A stretch of 64,000 nucleotides of DNA from Thalassobacillus sp043497085. Lineage in GTDB: Bacteria > Bacillota > Bacilli > Bacillales > Halobacillaceae. Numbering within the stretch: the first letter of the stretch is position 1; the number at the start of each line of letters is the position of its first letter. Location of the stretch: the NCBI GenBank assembly GCA_043497085.1, contig JBIEKI010000007.1, one strand, 5' to 3'. Under the pieces are notes generated by a model, which saw only the letters and a program-made list of their open reading frames with translations, did not search any database and was not told the origin of the DNA. Positions 1-8,538 of this stretch are shown here, piece by piece. A program made the position numbers and the translations under genes.

Positions 1-950
1 GTTGGAACAGTTTTGGTCCGTTCATCATTGGCGCATTGACTGTGGTGGCAGTTTTGCTAATCGTTCAGGGTTGGAGAAAGAGGCAGGAAACGTTACACGA
101 AGCAAGGCGGCAAGTCAGTGCGGTTGGCCGTTTTCCCAGAACGGATATGAGCCTGCCTGCCATGCTTGCGTTTTCCAACGCTTATGGTCTGTTGACACCT
201 AAAACATTGACAGCTGCGCTGCTCGAGCTTGTTAGAAAAGGGCATATCGAAAAGCTCTCCGAAAAGGAATTCCGGGTGGTCGATCGAAATACGAAATACG
301 AGCATGAAAGCAAGCTGATCCACTGGCTGTTTGATGTTATCGGGCATGACGGCAAATTCCATACTGATGACCTGGAAGCTTATGCGAAGGACAAAGCGAA
401 TCATAAAGACTATCAGAAACATTTCCAGGCATGGCGGGAAGCAGTTTTGAAAGAATACAGGCAGTATGATTTATATGAAAAGTCAACCAAACCACGCTGG
501 CTGGCTGGTTTCGCAACCCTGGCAACACTGCCGTTCGTGATTCTTTTCCTTTATTATGGCGTGTCCCTATGGATGGCGGCAGCGCTAATTCTGTTTCTAT
601 TTTTTCTTACCTTCACGATCGGCTACCAGCCGTTGACAGTGGAAGGGCAGCGAATCAAGCAGGAGCTGCGGCCGCTCAAGCTCGGCGACCAGTGGAAGGA
701 ATGGGAAAAAGAAGACCAGGTTCCTGCTCTTTTGTATCAGATTGGTCTCGGAAAGCGTAACCTTTCCTCCCAGCCGGCAGGAGCTCTGTCCTCATCCGAT
801 AATGACTGGATCATTTTCTTGATGCTTGCTGCTACGATGCAAAGCAGTTTCCAGGAAGCCGACAAACATGTGTCCGCTACTACCGGTATGGGCGGTGCTA
901 GCGGTGGTGCTGGCACCGGTGGCGGCGGAGGAGGATCCGGCGCATTTTAA
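1..950 (+). CDS. DUF2207-type membrane protein, C-terminal part (5' end cut by window edge)
   Basis: The reading frame is open to the first base, so the true start lies outside the window. A hydrophobic segment at the very beginning (FIIGALTVVAVLLIV) is followed by a long soluble stretch, two membrane spans near positions 500-615, and a tail of glycine repeats ending GGGGGGSGAF. This layout, a membrane anchor, a cytoplasmic winged-helix-like region, a hydrophobic pair and a Gly-rich tail, is typical of DUF2207 'predicted membrane protein' genes in Firmicutes. Their biochemical role is not known to me. The next gene begins about 55 bp downstream on the same strand and may be co-transcribed. 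Confidence 0.75.
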   Translation, partial: WNSFGPFIIGALTVVAVLLIVQGWRKRQETLHEARRQVSAVGRFPRTDMSLPAMLAFSNAYGLLTPKTLTAALLELVRKGHIEKLSEKEFRVVDRNTKYEHESKLIHWLFDVIGHDGKFHTDDLEAYAKDKANHKDYQKHFQAWREAVLKEYRQYDLYEKSTKPRWLAGFATLATLPFVILFLYYGVSLWMAAALILFLFFLTFTIGYQPLTVEGQRIKQELRPLKLGDQWKEWEKEDQVPALLYQIGLGKRNLSSQPAGALSSSDNDWIIFLMLAATMQSSFQEADKHVSATTGMGGASGGAGTGGGGGGSGAF

Positions 951-1005
951 TCAGAGTGTGAAGCCGAGGTGATATTACCAGGCATTTAAGACAGGGGATG
1001 ATAGC

Positions 1006-1554
1006 TTGATTGGATGGTTGATCATTGCGTGTGAGGTTGGTTTTTGGATTTTTGCGATAAGTGGGTTGTTTGCCAGGTACGTTTTGAAAAAGAAAAGACT
1101 AGGCACGTTTTTATTGATATGTACGCCGGTTGTGGATGTAATCCTCCTGATAGTAACGGTAGCTGATTTGAAAAACGGTGCAGTCGCCTCGACTGTACAT
1201 GGGCTTGCGGCTATTTATATAGGTGCCAGTGTCGCCTATGGCCACCGGATGATCCAGTGGGCAGATGAGCGTTTCGCGTTTTGGTTTGCTGGCCGGAATA
1301 AGCCGGCAAAAAAGCCCAGATATGGCAAGGCCCGCGCCCGGATAGAACGGGAAGGCTGGTATCTCCATGTCCTGGCATGGATTATTGGGGGGGCTGTATT
1401 GGGAGCAATCATCTGGTATGTAGGGAATGCGTCGCAAACCGAAGCATTATGGCGCACCTTGCAGTTGTGGACCGTCGTGTTAGTGGTTGACTTTATTATC
1501 AGTTTCAGCTACACGCTGTTCCCGAAAAAGCAGAGCTCAACATCGTTCGATTAA
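1006..1554 (+). CDS. Multi-pass membrane protein, YmcC-like
   Basis: This is a 182-residue integral membrane protein of unknown function. The start is TTG at 1006, with AGGGGATG about 7 bases upstream. Hydrophobic spans occupy roughly residues 3-25, 33-53, 60-80, 118-140 and 150-172. A basic cytoplasmic loop (KKPRYGKARARIEREGW) sits in the middle. From memory it resembles B. subtilis YmcC in length and in the motif GHRMIQWADERFA, but I cannot confirm this without a search. The gene ends directly in a strong terminator. It may form a short transcription unit with the DUF2207 gene before it. Confidence 0.7.
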   Translation: MIGWLIIACEVGFWIFAISGLFARYVLKKKRLGTFLLICTPVVDVILLIVTVADLKNGAVASTVHGLAAIYIGASVAYGHRMIQWADERFAFWFAGRNKPAKKPRYGKARARIEREGWYLHVLAWIIGGAVLGAIIWYVGNASQTEALWRTLQLWTVVLVVDFIISFSYTLFPKKQSSTSFD

Positions 1555-1584
1555 AAAGGGAAAAGAGAACCTTTCCCTTTTTAA
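1553..1584 (+). terminator. Intrinsic terminator, probably bidirectional
   Basis: A perfect 11-bp stem (AAAAAGGGAAA / TTTCCCTTTTT) with an 8-base loop overlaps the stop codon of the membrane protein gene. The A-rich left arm also makes a T-run on the other strand, so it can serve the small convergent gene at 1596-1730. Confidence 0.85.
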
Positions 1585-1595
1585 GAAAATGTGGA

Positions 1596-1730
1596 TTAGG
1601 ATGATTTGTTTCCGCCAGTAACTTCCCGATCATGTCTGACTGTCAATGTAAGCATGATGATACTGAATATGGACGAAAGTACTGTACTTCCGATAAGAAG
1701 CCAGATAATGGTGTTCAGCTTATCGTTCAT
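1596..1730 (-). CDS. Small single-span membrane protein (44 aa)
   Basis: A short minus-strand frame encodes 44 residues: MNDKLN, then a clear transmembrane helix rich in I, L, S and T (about residues 8-31), then a polar tail RHDREVTGGNKSS. ATG at 1730 is preceded by GGGAG at a spacing of 9 bases. The frame ends just before a shared terminator. The ribosome site, start, hydrophobic core and terminator make a real small gene likely, although I recognise no family. Such proteins often modulate larger membrane complexes, but nothing nearby identifies a partner. Confidence 0.55.
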   Translation of the reverse strand: MNDKLNTIIWLLIGSTVLSSIFSIIMLTLTVRHDREVTGGNKSS

Positions 1731-1944
1731 GGTGAACAACTCCCTTGTTTTATTGTTATTATTCTGAGCATATTCTTGAATTTTATTTACTGTAAAACTC
1801 TATATAACTGATGGGTAATTATAACCAATCGGGATAGTATGTTGAATAAAAGAAGAGTTTTGCTCCATTGGGAAGAAACTTTTAGCATTCCTATAGGATA
1901 AATTGACTCTGTGACGGATTATGAAGATGGAGTTTCACAAAGGG

Positions 1945-1978
1945 AGCAAATGCCTGATTTGAGCATTTGCTTTTTTTG
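1945..1978 (+). terminator. Leader hairpin with T-run upstream of the EamA exporter
   Basis: The stem AGCAAATGC / GCATTTGCT is followed by seven T residues and has the form of a full intrinsic terminator. The nearest upstream plus-strand gene already ends in its own terminator at 1553-1582. This one lies only about 60 bp before the exporter's start codon, so it is more likely an attenuator in that gene's 5' leader. Confidence 0.55.
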
Positions 1979-2034
1979 TATGGAGTAGTATTCTTGAACT
2001 GGAATACATTGCAAAGAGATTAGGTGATTTTTTT

Positions 2035-2928
2035 ATGAAAACAAAAGGGATTATTTTGGTCTTAATAGGTGCTGCAAGCTTTGGATTCACTCCTGTATTC
2101 GTTAAAACAGGATTTAAATATAACTATTCTTTAGGACAAATCACGCTCACCCAAATGTTCGTGAGTTTCGTTCTATTATGGGGACTGAGCCTCATGAAAG
2201 GTTTACATATAAAGGAATTATCAAGGCCCGACATGATAAAAACCTTTGCTACAGGAACGAGTGTAGGACTGACAAGTATTTTCTACTATGGAGCGATGCA
2301 GTATTTATCTGCTTCTTTAGCCATTATTCTATTATTTCAATTTGTCTGGATTGGTATGATCTATGAATGGGTGTTTAACAAGGCTAAGCCAACTAAGATC
2401 AACCTCATCGCTATGGTCATTACGTTAACAGGTGTATTTTTTGCTTCCAATATCATGGACGGAAGTATTTCAGAAATCCCGGTTATTGGGCTGATCCTAG
2501 GGCTGCTATCAGGCTTTTCTTATGCGGGATTTGTGTTTTTCAGTGGTCAAGTGGCGGTTCAATCCCATCCGGTTCTCCGTAGTTCGTTGATGGTAACAGG
2601 CTCTATGATTCTCGTAACCCTTGTATTTTTCCGGGATATTCCCACTGTCGATGTCTTTGACGGTCGGTTATGGGCGATCGGGGCAGGTGTTGCACTGGTT
2701 GGAGCTGTCATTCCGCCGTTGTTCTTTGCGGGAGGTGCTCCGCTCCTGTCGGGTAGACTTGCCAATGTATTGAGTTCGATTGAACTACCTGTCGCAATCA
2801 TTTCAGCGATGATTATTCTAAATGAAACAGTTTACTTTTTACAGTGGCTGGGTGTTTTGTTGATTATTTTGGCGATTTTCGTTAATGAATCAGGGAGTCA
2901 GTTAATAAGGGTTAAAAATAGAGTTTAG
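2035..2928 (+). CDS. EamA/DMT family transporter
   Basis: This 297-residue protein has ten predicted membrane spans arranged as two EamA repeats. The first repeat starts ILVLIGAASFGFTPVFVK and the second GLILGLLSGFSYAGFVFF. Drug/metabolite transporters of this type usually export amino acids, metabolites or drugs; the substrate here cannot be read from sequence. ATG at 2035 follows a modest AGGTGA site. The leader carries a terminator-like hairpin, which suggests regulation by attenuation. It is not in an obvious operon. A second EamA protein at 10140-11036 belongs to a different subgroup. Confidence 0.85.
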   Translation: MKTKGIILVLIGAASFGFTPVFVKTGFKYNYSLGQITLTQMFVSFVLLWGLSLMKGLHIKELSRPDMIKTFATGTSVGLTSIFYYGAMQYLSASLAIILLFQFVWIGMIYEWVFNKAKPTKINLIAMVITLTGVFFASNIMDGSISEIPVIGLILGLLSGFSYAGFVFFSGQVAVQSHPVLRSSLMVTGSMILVTLVFFRDIPTVDVFDGRLWAIGAGVALVGAVIPPLFFAGGAPLLSGRLANVLSSIELPVAIISAMIILNETVYFLQWLGVLLIILAIFVNESGSQLIRVKNRV

Positions 2929-3049
2929 GCCATAAGTGGATGGCTCTACAAAGCATTGATTTCTTTATTTGTAATAGGGGAGCAGAGTCAATCTAACATT
3001 ATATCCATATAGAAGCATAAGTAGTAAAAAGGTCCAAATGAAGGAGTAG

Positions 3050-3253
3050 ATGTGCTTGATTACGGTAGCAGAAGTGTTACGGGCAGTTTCTGAAACGGTG
3101 CTAGTTATGATGGCTATCCTTTATGGCCAACACCTGTCAAAAGCCAAGAAACAAAGGAAACTATCGACCTTTGAATATTCGATGTACCTAATAATTATGA
3201 TAGCAATTGTTTTGTTAGCGGTCAGTTTATTGCTTTTTACATTTGCGAACTAA
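3050..3253 (+). CDS. Small two-span membrane protein
   Basis: The frame encodes about 65 residues with hydrophobic helices near residues 5-24 and 45-65, separated by a basic loop (LSKAKKQRK). The ribosome site AAGGAG at 3041-3046 is only 3 bases from ATG 3050 but 9 bases from an in-frame TTG at 3056, so the TTG is the more likely start. I recognise no family. It stands alone between the EamA exporter and a convergent small gene. Confidence 0.55.
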   Translation: MCLITVAEVLRAVSETVLVMMAILYGQHLSKAKKQRKLSTFEYSMYLIIMIAIVLLAVSLLLFTFAN

Positions 3254-3342
3254 TCTTTTAGATTAGGATACCACGAGGAGAATACTAGGCTTAATGACGT
3301 GCGGGACGTCCTAACCAAAACAGATATCCTTCGCAATCCCAT

Positions 3343-3516
3343 TTAACGGAAATAGAGCATCGTGATGATAAAATAACAAATCATAACAATAGTAATAAAT
3401 ATTAAAGCCTCGATAATCTCTCCGGTAGTATACTTATGAAAATATAAAAGAAAATAGAGTGGCCAGGAAACATACGACACTCCGCCCAGCATGTAAAAGA
3501 ATTTTTTGTCCTCCAT
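3343..3516 (-). CDS. Small two-span membrane protein (57 aa)
   Basis: The product starts MEDKKFFYML and has two hydrophobic helices (about residues 9-27 and 35-55) ending YFR. A GTG three codons further upstream would extend the frame. However, GAGGTGG lies about 6 bases before ATG 3516, which makes that ATG the better start. No family recognised. An inverted repeat, CCGTAC-N6-GTACGG at 3536-3553, lies just upstream and could be an operator. Confidence 0.5.
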   Translation of the reverse strand: MEDKKFFYMLGGVSYVSWPLYFLLYFHKYTTGEIIEALIFITIVMICYFIITMLYFR

Positions 3517-3818
3517 ATAATCCACCTCGATTCATCCGTACTTATTTGTACGGTTGAACTCAAGGATAGTTTCATGCACTTTTGATGTAAAAGCAGTTTA
3601 AGCGTTTTTTGTTAGTTAGCAATCTGAAAGAAATTTCTCGGAACCGAACGTGATACACTTTAAAAATATGAACAGAGCGTGCAAGGGCTTGGGAATAGTA
3701 GCAATGATGGAGGGAGAAGGATTAACTTCAAACGGTTTATGTAAAACGCTTGCCAATCATAGGAAAGTAGTGGATTATGGTTAAGTATGTCATTTTTATA
3801 TATGTCATGGGGGTTATT

Positions 3819-5258
3819 ATGGAAACACAGCTTAATAGAAAGATCATTCTTATTACATTTATGATTGGTGCATTTTTTGCCGTTTTAAATGAGACTTTGC
3901 TCAACATTGCCTTAACAGAACTGATGGTTGTATTTGACCTTGAGGCTGCTACAGTGCAATGGATGGCGACAGGCTTCATGCTCGTAATGGGGGTGCTGAT
4001 GCCGATATCTGCGCTGTTGATTCAGTGGTTTACCACCAGGCAGATGTTCATCGGAGTCATGTCGGTCTTTTTGGCGGGAACAGTAATAGCTGCATCGGCC
4101 ATTAATTTTCCGATGCTGTTGACAGGGAGGATGATCCAGGCCGTTGGCACAGGTCTGCTGATTCCTGTCATTATGAACGCACTCTTGCTGCTCTATCCTC
4201 CGGAGGTGCGTGGTAAAATCATGGGGACATTCGGGCTTGTGATCATGTTCGCCCCTGCTATCGGGCCGACACTATCCGGCGTGATCGTAGACTTTTTAGG
4301 GTGGCGCTGGTTGTTCATCACGGTCATTCCTTTTGCCGCTTTCTCCATTCTTTTTGGTGTGAAATATTTACAAAATGTTGGAGAAGTAACGCGTCCCAAG
4401 GCGGATGTCCTGTCGATTGTTCTTTCATCGATCGGAATTGGAGGAATCGTCTATGGATTCAGTAGTGCCGGGGAAAGCGGGGAAGGATTTTCATCTGTTA
4501 CTATTCTCGCAATCCTGGGGATCAGTTTCGTAAGTTTAATCCTTTTTGTTGTTCGCCAGTTAATAATCGACGAACCTTTACTGGATGTCCGTGTTTTCAC
4601 TTATAAAAGTTATGCAAGAGGAATCATTATTTTTGTCATTGTCATTATGGCCATGTTTGCATCGGAAATTGTTATGCCGATGTACTTACAAGGACCGCTC
4701 GGTTATTCAGCGAAAGTAGCTGGATTGCTGCTGTTGCCAGGTGCTTTATTGAATGGATTGATGTCCCCGGTCATGGGAACGTTATTTGATAAATTTGGTC
4801 CCAGAAAGCTGATCATACCGGGAACGGTGGTATTAACAGGCGTTATGATTTTCTTCAGTAACCTGGGGCCGGCTATTCCTATCTGGATATTCATATTTTC
4901 CTATATGGTGCTGATGCTTTCGGTTTCAGCGATATTAATGCCGGCGCAAACCAATGCCTTGAATGAACTGCCGAAGCATTTATACCCTCATGGCACGGCC
5001 ATTGCCAATACATTACAGCCGATTGGGGGCGCACTGGGCGTATCGATTTTTGTCAGCATCATGAGTCAGGGACAAAATAATTATCTGAATGAACGATCTG
5101 GCGCGGTTACGGAAACGGTAATAGACGAAGCCATGATCATCGGCGTGCACCATGCCTACTGGTTTGCACTTGCTTTAAGTATCGGAGCGTTTATCATTGC
5201 ACTATTTATCAGAAAAGCTATTGCTCCTGACTTTGAACCGGAAGGAAATAAACAATAG
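3819..5258 (+). CDS. MFS multidrug efflux transporter, DHA2 (EmrB/QacA) type
   Basis: This 479-residue, largely hydrophobic protein has the organisation of 14-helix DHA2 drug:proton antiporters. The family motif is visible early (FLNETLLNIAL-like, here VLNETLLNIALTEL), then QWMATGFMLVMGVLMP, then GRMIQAVGTGLLIPV and GPTLSGVIVDFLGWRWLF. Length and motifs resemble Bacillus LmrB/YhcA-type pumps. ATG at 3819 is chosen because GGGGG lies 6-10 bases upstream; a 14-codon longer frame lacks a site. The substrate is unknown. A strong terminator follows. Confidence 0.88.
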   Translation: METQLNRKIILITFMIGAFFAVLNETLLNIALTELMVVFDLEAATVQWMATGFMLVMGVLMPISALLIQWFTTRQMFIGVMSVFLAGTVIAASAINFPMLLTGRMIQAVGTGLLIPVIMNALLLLYPPEVRGKIMGTFGLVIMFAPAIGPTLSGVIVDFLGWRWLFITVIPFAAFSILFGVKYLQNVGEVTRPKADVLSIVLSSIGIGGIVYGFSSAGESGEGFSSVTILAILGISFVSLILFVVRQLIIDEPLLDVRVFTYKSYARGIIIFVIVIMAMFASEIVMPMYLQGPLGYSAKVAGLLLLPGALLNGLMSPVMGTLFDKFGPRKLIIPGTVVLTGVMIFFSNLGPAIPIWIFIFSYMVLMLSVSAILMPAQTNALNELPKHLYPHGTAIANTLQPIGGALGVSIFVSIMSQGQNNYLNERSGAVTETVIDEAMIIGVHHAYWFALALSIGAFIIALFIRKAIAPDFEPEGNKQ

Positions 5259-5270
5259 AAGATTTCAATA

Positions 5271-5309
5271 AAAATGAAGCCTGCCATTGCCATGGAGGCT
5301 TCATTTTTT
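5271..5309 (+). terminator. Intrinsic terminator between convergent MFS gene and alaT
   Basis: A 12-bp stem AAAATGAAGCCT / AGGCTTCATTTT with T-runs on both strands can stop both convergent transcripts. Confidence 0.88.
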
Positions 5310-5320
5310 AAATCGCTATT

Positions 5321-6514
5321 TTAACTGGAAGCGTTTAGCGATGCAGTCACCGGATTTGTTCGTTTTTCTACAAATCTCTTGATACGCGTCATCGCTTCAT
5401 CCAGTTGTTTGATGGAGGTGGCGTACGAACAGCGGATATAGCCTTCGCCATTTGCTCCGAAAACTTCTCCTGGTACAACAGCAACTTGTTCTTCCTGCAG
5501 CAGCTGTTCAGCAAATTCAGCCGAGCTCAATCCTGTTGCCTGAATGGACGGGAATGCGTAGAATGCTCCGCCAGGATTTGGACAGTCGAGCCCGATGTCA
5601 TTTAAACTGCTGACGATCAGGTTCCGTCGCTGTTTATAGCTTTCCAGCATGTGCTGGACACTTTCTCTTCCATTTTTCATCGCCTCTAAGGCAGCGTGCT
5701 GGGCCATTGTTGGGGCACACATCATCGTGTACTGATGGATTTTGACCATGGCGGCAATGATTTCAGAAGGACCAGCAGCATAGCCGAGTCTCCAGCCCGT
5801 CATGGCAAATGCTTTGGAGAACCCACTGATTAAAATCGTCCGTTCCTTCATGCCACTAATGGTTGGAAAACTGGTGTATGGCTTATCATAAGTGAGCTCA
5901 GCGTAGATTTCATCCGACAGAACGAGAAGGTCGTGCTTTTCAATTACTGTTGCGAGCTGCTCTAACTCTTTTTTCTCCAAAAAGGTACCTGTCGGGTTGT
6001 TCGGATTGCACAACATGATCGCTTTCGTTTTTGGTGTAATGGCTGCCTCGATCTGTTCCGGTTGGACTTTAAAGTCATCTTCCGCTTTTGTTTGAATCGT
6101 GACCGGTGTACCGCCGGCGAGTGTGATGGCCGGTACATAAGCAACAAAGCTCGGTTCGACGACGATGACCTCATCTCCTGGATTGACAATCGCCCGCAGT
6201 GCAAGGTCAATCGCCTGGCTTGCTCCTACGGAAACAATCAACTGATCACTAGCATTATAGGATAAGTCAAAACTTCTACTTAGATAGCCACTGATTTCCT
6301 CCCGCAGCTCAATCATTCCGGCATTTTCGGTGTAAGAGGTATAACCCTGTTCCAGCGCATGAAAGCTTTGCTCGATAAAACTCCATGGGGTTACGAAATC
6401 CGGCTCACCGACACCAAGGGAAATTACATCATCCATCTGGGCTGCCAAATCAAAAAAGCGGCGGATTCCAGATGGCTTCAGGTCTGCTACTTGCTTAGAT
6501 AGATACTGATTCAT
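5321..6514 (-). CDS. alaT: PLP-dependent class I/II aminotransferase, AlaT-like (alanine transaminase)
   Basis: This 397-residue fold-type I aminotransferase shows the family landmarks in order: an N-terminal ISLGVGEPDF, the CNPNNPTG substrate/PLP motif (residues 169-176), SDEIYAEL (about 200-207), the PLP lysine in SGFSKAFAMTGWRLGY (K234), and a late RCSYA arginine. It overlaps by 4 bp with an Lrp/AsnC regulator. That arrangement matches B. subtilis alaR-alaT (formerly yugG-yugH), where the enzyme makes alanine from pyruvate. The specific substrate is inferred from this synteny; aromatic or other amino donors are possible. Confidence 0.82.
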   Translation of the reverse strand: MNQYLSKQVADLKPSGIRRFFDLAAQMDDVISLGVGEPDFVTPWSFIEQSFHALEQGYTSYTENAGMIELREEISGYLSRSFDLSYNASDQLIVSVGASQAIDLALRAIVNPGDEVIVVEPSFVAYVPAITLAGGTPVTIQTKAEDDFKVQPEQIEAAITPKTKAIMLCNPNNPTGTFLEKKELEQLATVIEKHDLLVLSDEIYAELTYDKPYTSFPTISGMKERTILISGFSKAFAMTGWRLGYAAGPSEIIAAMVKIHQYTMMCAPTMAQHAALEAMKNGRESVQHMLESYKQRRNLIVSSLNDIGLDCPNPGGAFYAFPSIQATGLSSAEFAEQLLQEEQVAVVPGEVFGANGEGYIRCSYATSIKQLDEAMTRIKRFVEKRTNPVTASLNASS

Positions 6515-7008
6515 GGCGATACCACAATTCTTTTATCGTCATCATCTTCATCTTCGAGGATGATGCCGTCATGCTTGTATTTTTTCAACACGAAATGAGT
6601 CGTCGTCGATAGGACAGAATCGAGTGTAGATAATTTTTCAGAAATGAAATGCCCGATTTCCATCATCGTACTTCCTCTTACGGAAACGGACAGATCGTAA
6701 GCGCCAGACATTAGGTAAACGGCTTTTACTTCCGGAAAACGGTAAATGCGCTCCGCTACTTTATCAAAACCGACCCCTCGGGCGGGTGTGACTTTTACAT
6801 CTACCATCGCGGTAACTTCTTCTTTATTCTCTACTTTTGCCCAGTCAATGAGCGTTGAATAACCGAGGATGGCTTTCTTTTTTTCCAAACTCGCGATCAA
6901 TTCCTCGATTTCCTGCTTACTTTTCCCCATCAGTTTTGCGATTTTTTCTACTTCCAGATTGGCATTCTTTTCAATCAGTCTCAGTAATTCTACTTCTGTT
7001 TCTATCAT
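6511..7008 (-). CDS. alaR: Lrp/AsnC family transcriptional regulator, AlaR-like
   Basis: A 165-residue regulator with an N-terminal winged helix-turn-helix (LLRLIEKNANLEVEKIAKLMG, about residues 8-60) and a C-terminal RAM/AsnC ligand-binding domain ending in an acidic tail (DEDDDDK). It lies immediately upstream of, and overlaps by 4 bp, the aminotransferase gene, so the two are translationally coupled. In B. subtilis the homologous pair controls alanine synthesis, with the regulator acting on its own operon. Upstream lies a 400-bp repeat-rich region. Confidence 0.82.
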   Translation of the reverse strand: MIETEVELLRLIEKNANLEVEKIAKLMGKSKQEIEELIASLEKKKAILGYSTLIDWAKVENKEEVTAMVDVKVTPARGVGFDKVAERIYRFPEVKAVYLMSGAYDLSVSVRGSTMMEIGHFISEKLSTLDSVLSTTTHFVLKKYKHDGIILEDEDDDDKRIVVSP

Positions 7009-7093
7009 TTGGAACCCTCACTTTTCAAAGTTACATTTGCACCATTCTATCATAACTAAAACATAATCCTCACCTAAGGAGGAGAGTTTTTGT

Positions 7094-7187
7094 ACTTTAA
7101 GAAAGTTTAACTGTGTTAAAGGATTAAAGTATAAGAAAAACTAAGGCTTTCGCCATAAGGACTTGGCGACAAGCCAAGTTTTTCTAA
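7094..7187. repeat. Structured 94-bp dispersed repeat, copy A
   Basis: This stretch recurs at 14317-14411 with about five differences, including one single-base indel. It can fold into two hairpins: ACTTTAA...TTAAAGT enclosing TTTAAC/GTTAAA, and AGAAAAACT...AGTTTTTCT enclosing ACTTGGC/GCCAAGT. It contains no credible gene. Copies lie in intergenic DNA only. Confidence 0.85.
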
Positions 7188-7193
7188 TTCGAA

Positions 7194-7214
7194 GAAAGGG
7201 GGCAGGCCCCTTTC
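7194..7214. other. Perfect 8-bp hairpin GAAAGGGG / CCCCTTTC
   Basis: A compact G/C-rich inverted repeat with a 5-base spacer sits between repeat copy A and the phased repeat array. It has no T-run, so it is not a plain terminator. Confidence 0.6.
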
Positions 7215-7225
7215 AGTCGCTAATT

Positions 7226-7385
7226 GTCTAGTAAATCAATGAATTGTCTCAAAACTGACATGGATGTCTCGTAAATTTTTGATTTTGTCTACTAAAATCA
7301 CGGGGTTGTCTAGTTAATGCACGAAAACGTCTAGTATATTCCATGCTTGTCTAGTAAATGAATGTTTTGTTTCGTAAAAGATAGT
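7226..7385. repeat. Eight degenerate direct repeats with 20-21 bp period
   Basis: The sequence GTCTAGTAAAT or a variant begins at 7226, 7246, 7266, 7287, 7308, 7329, 7349 and 7369. The conserved block is about 11 bases and the remaining 9-10 are variable. The spacing is two helical turns. The array lies in the non-coding gap downstream of the lipoprotein gene (minus strand) and upstream of alaR. Confidence 0.85.
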
Positions 7386-7419
7386 TTTTTCACTCTTGTT
7401 ATTGCTTAAGGAAAAATGC

Positions 7420-8538
7420 TTATTGATAGTTGATTACCGCCGGGCCAGGGTCCAGTTTTACCACGTCCATTGGCTTCAGTACTGGTTCATCTTTCTTATA
7501 AAAAATTTTGAAGCCCCCGTACTGGGAAGTGTCATCGCGGACGAATTTCCGGTAAAGGGTCTGCTTATCGATATAATTGCCCCATCCGTCGACATTCAGC
7601 GCGACTTCGACGTTGTCGGTCGGCTGGACGGCGTCTTTATTCGTCAGTACGCCATCAGTGAACTGGTGGACGAGCACGAATTTATCCGGCAGGTCATTTT
7701 CTTCGATGATCCTGGATAAATATTCCACAGCTTTCTGAACTTCTTTTCCGTTGACTTGACCGAGGTCCTCACCGGGTACTTCTCCTTCTTCGACACGGAA
7801 TTCCGTATCGATGGCGAGATGGACATGAGGGAGCTTCAGCCATTTTTCAATTAGTTTTACCTGATTCATGACGGAGTCCGTGCCGAGCTGAATATCGAGG
7901 AGGAGTAAAGCATTGTTTTTCTCAGCAAGCTTCGCGTATTTCTCGATATCCTCTTCCGGTGTCATGCGATAGTATTTACCATGCGGGCCGGGATCGCGTT
8001 GAGCGACTGTCGTAATCAGCTCAATGGTCGGAATTGCTGGCCGCTCCGGGTCTGCGTCGGAATAGGCCTGTGTCTGTTTCTTTAATTTTTTCATCATGGC
8101 TTCTGGCTCCATTTCACCGAGGATTCCCATGTTTTCTGAGTTCGGATGGCCGTAAAATGCGACAATCCGGTTGTTTTTTAAAGGACCATCCGTTTGATCC
8201 GCAGCACCTTTGACAAGCATCTGGCCAACGGGAACCGATCGTTTAGGGTTATCTACCCCGTCCGTCTGGGCCTTCGGCATGTTTTTCAGCTCTTTCTCGG
8301 ACAGCTTTTCCTTAAGAGGTTTCGCATCTTCTGAAGGCTGCAATGCTTTGTAAGGCTTGGAAGGTTCTTGTTCTTTTTTATCCTCTTTTGATTTGTCTGT
8401 TGGTTCCTCTTGTTCTGTTTCCTTCGTACTATTTTTCTCTTCTTCTTTATCCTGCGAGGGTGAATCCGAGCAGGCAGTAAGTAGCAAGGTAGTTGTTAAA
8501 ATAAACAGTAAGAAAGGGAGTCTTTTCAAGGTGTACAC
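7420..8538 (-). CDS. Exported lipoprotein with acidic linker, function unknown
   Basis: A 372-residue protein beginning with a lipoprotein signal (LLFILTTTLLLTAC; lipobox LTAC) followed by a highly charged linker rich in E, K and D (about residues 25-65) and a C-terminal globular domain of about 280 residues. The domain contains NNRIVAFYGHPNSENMG, LLLLDIQLG and HLAIDTEF, which look like successive beta strands of a TIM-type barrel. I do not recognise the family. GTG 8538 is used; an in-frame TTG three codons later is also compatible with the AAGG site. It is expected to be anchored outside the membrane. Confidence 0.7.
   Translation of the reverse strand: MYTLKRLPFLLFILTTTLLLTACSDSPSQDKEEEKNSTKETEQEEPTDKSKEDKKEQEPSKPYKALQPSEDAKPLKEKLSEKELKNMPKAQTDGVDNPKRSVPVGQMLVKGAADQTDGPLKNNRIVAFYGHPNSENMGILGEMEPEAMMKKLKKQTQAYSDADPERPAIPTIELITTVAQRDPGPHGKYYRMTPEEDIEKYAKLAEKNNALLLLDIQLGTDSVMNQVKLIEKWLKLPHVHLAIDTEFRVEEGEVPGEDLGQVNGKEVQKAVEYLSRIIEENDLPDKFVLVHQFTDGVLTNKDAVQPTDNVEVALNVDGWGNYIDKQTLYRKFVRDDTSQYGGFKIFYKKDEPVLKPMDVVKLDPGPAVINYQ

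Noticed and set aside
3536..3553. CCGTAC-N6-GTACGG as a regulatory site
   Set aside because: Short arms, no second copy and no adjacent regulator; recorded only with the neighbouring small gene.
7226..7385. CRISPR array
   Set aside because: Units are only about 11 conserved bases with 9-10 bp gaps, the copies are degenerate, and no cas genes are nearby.
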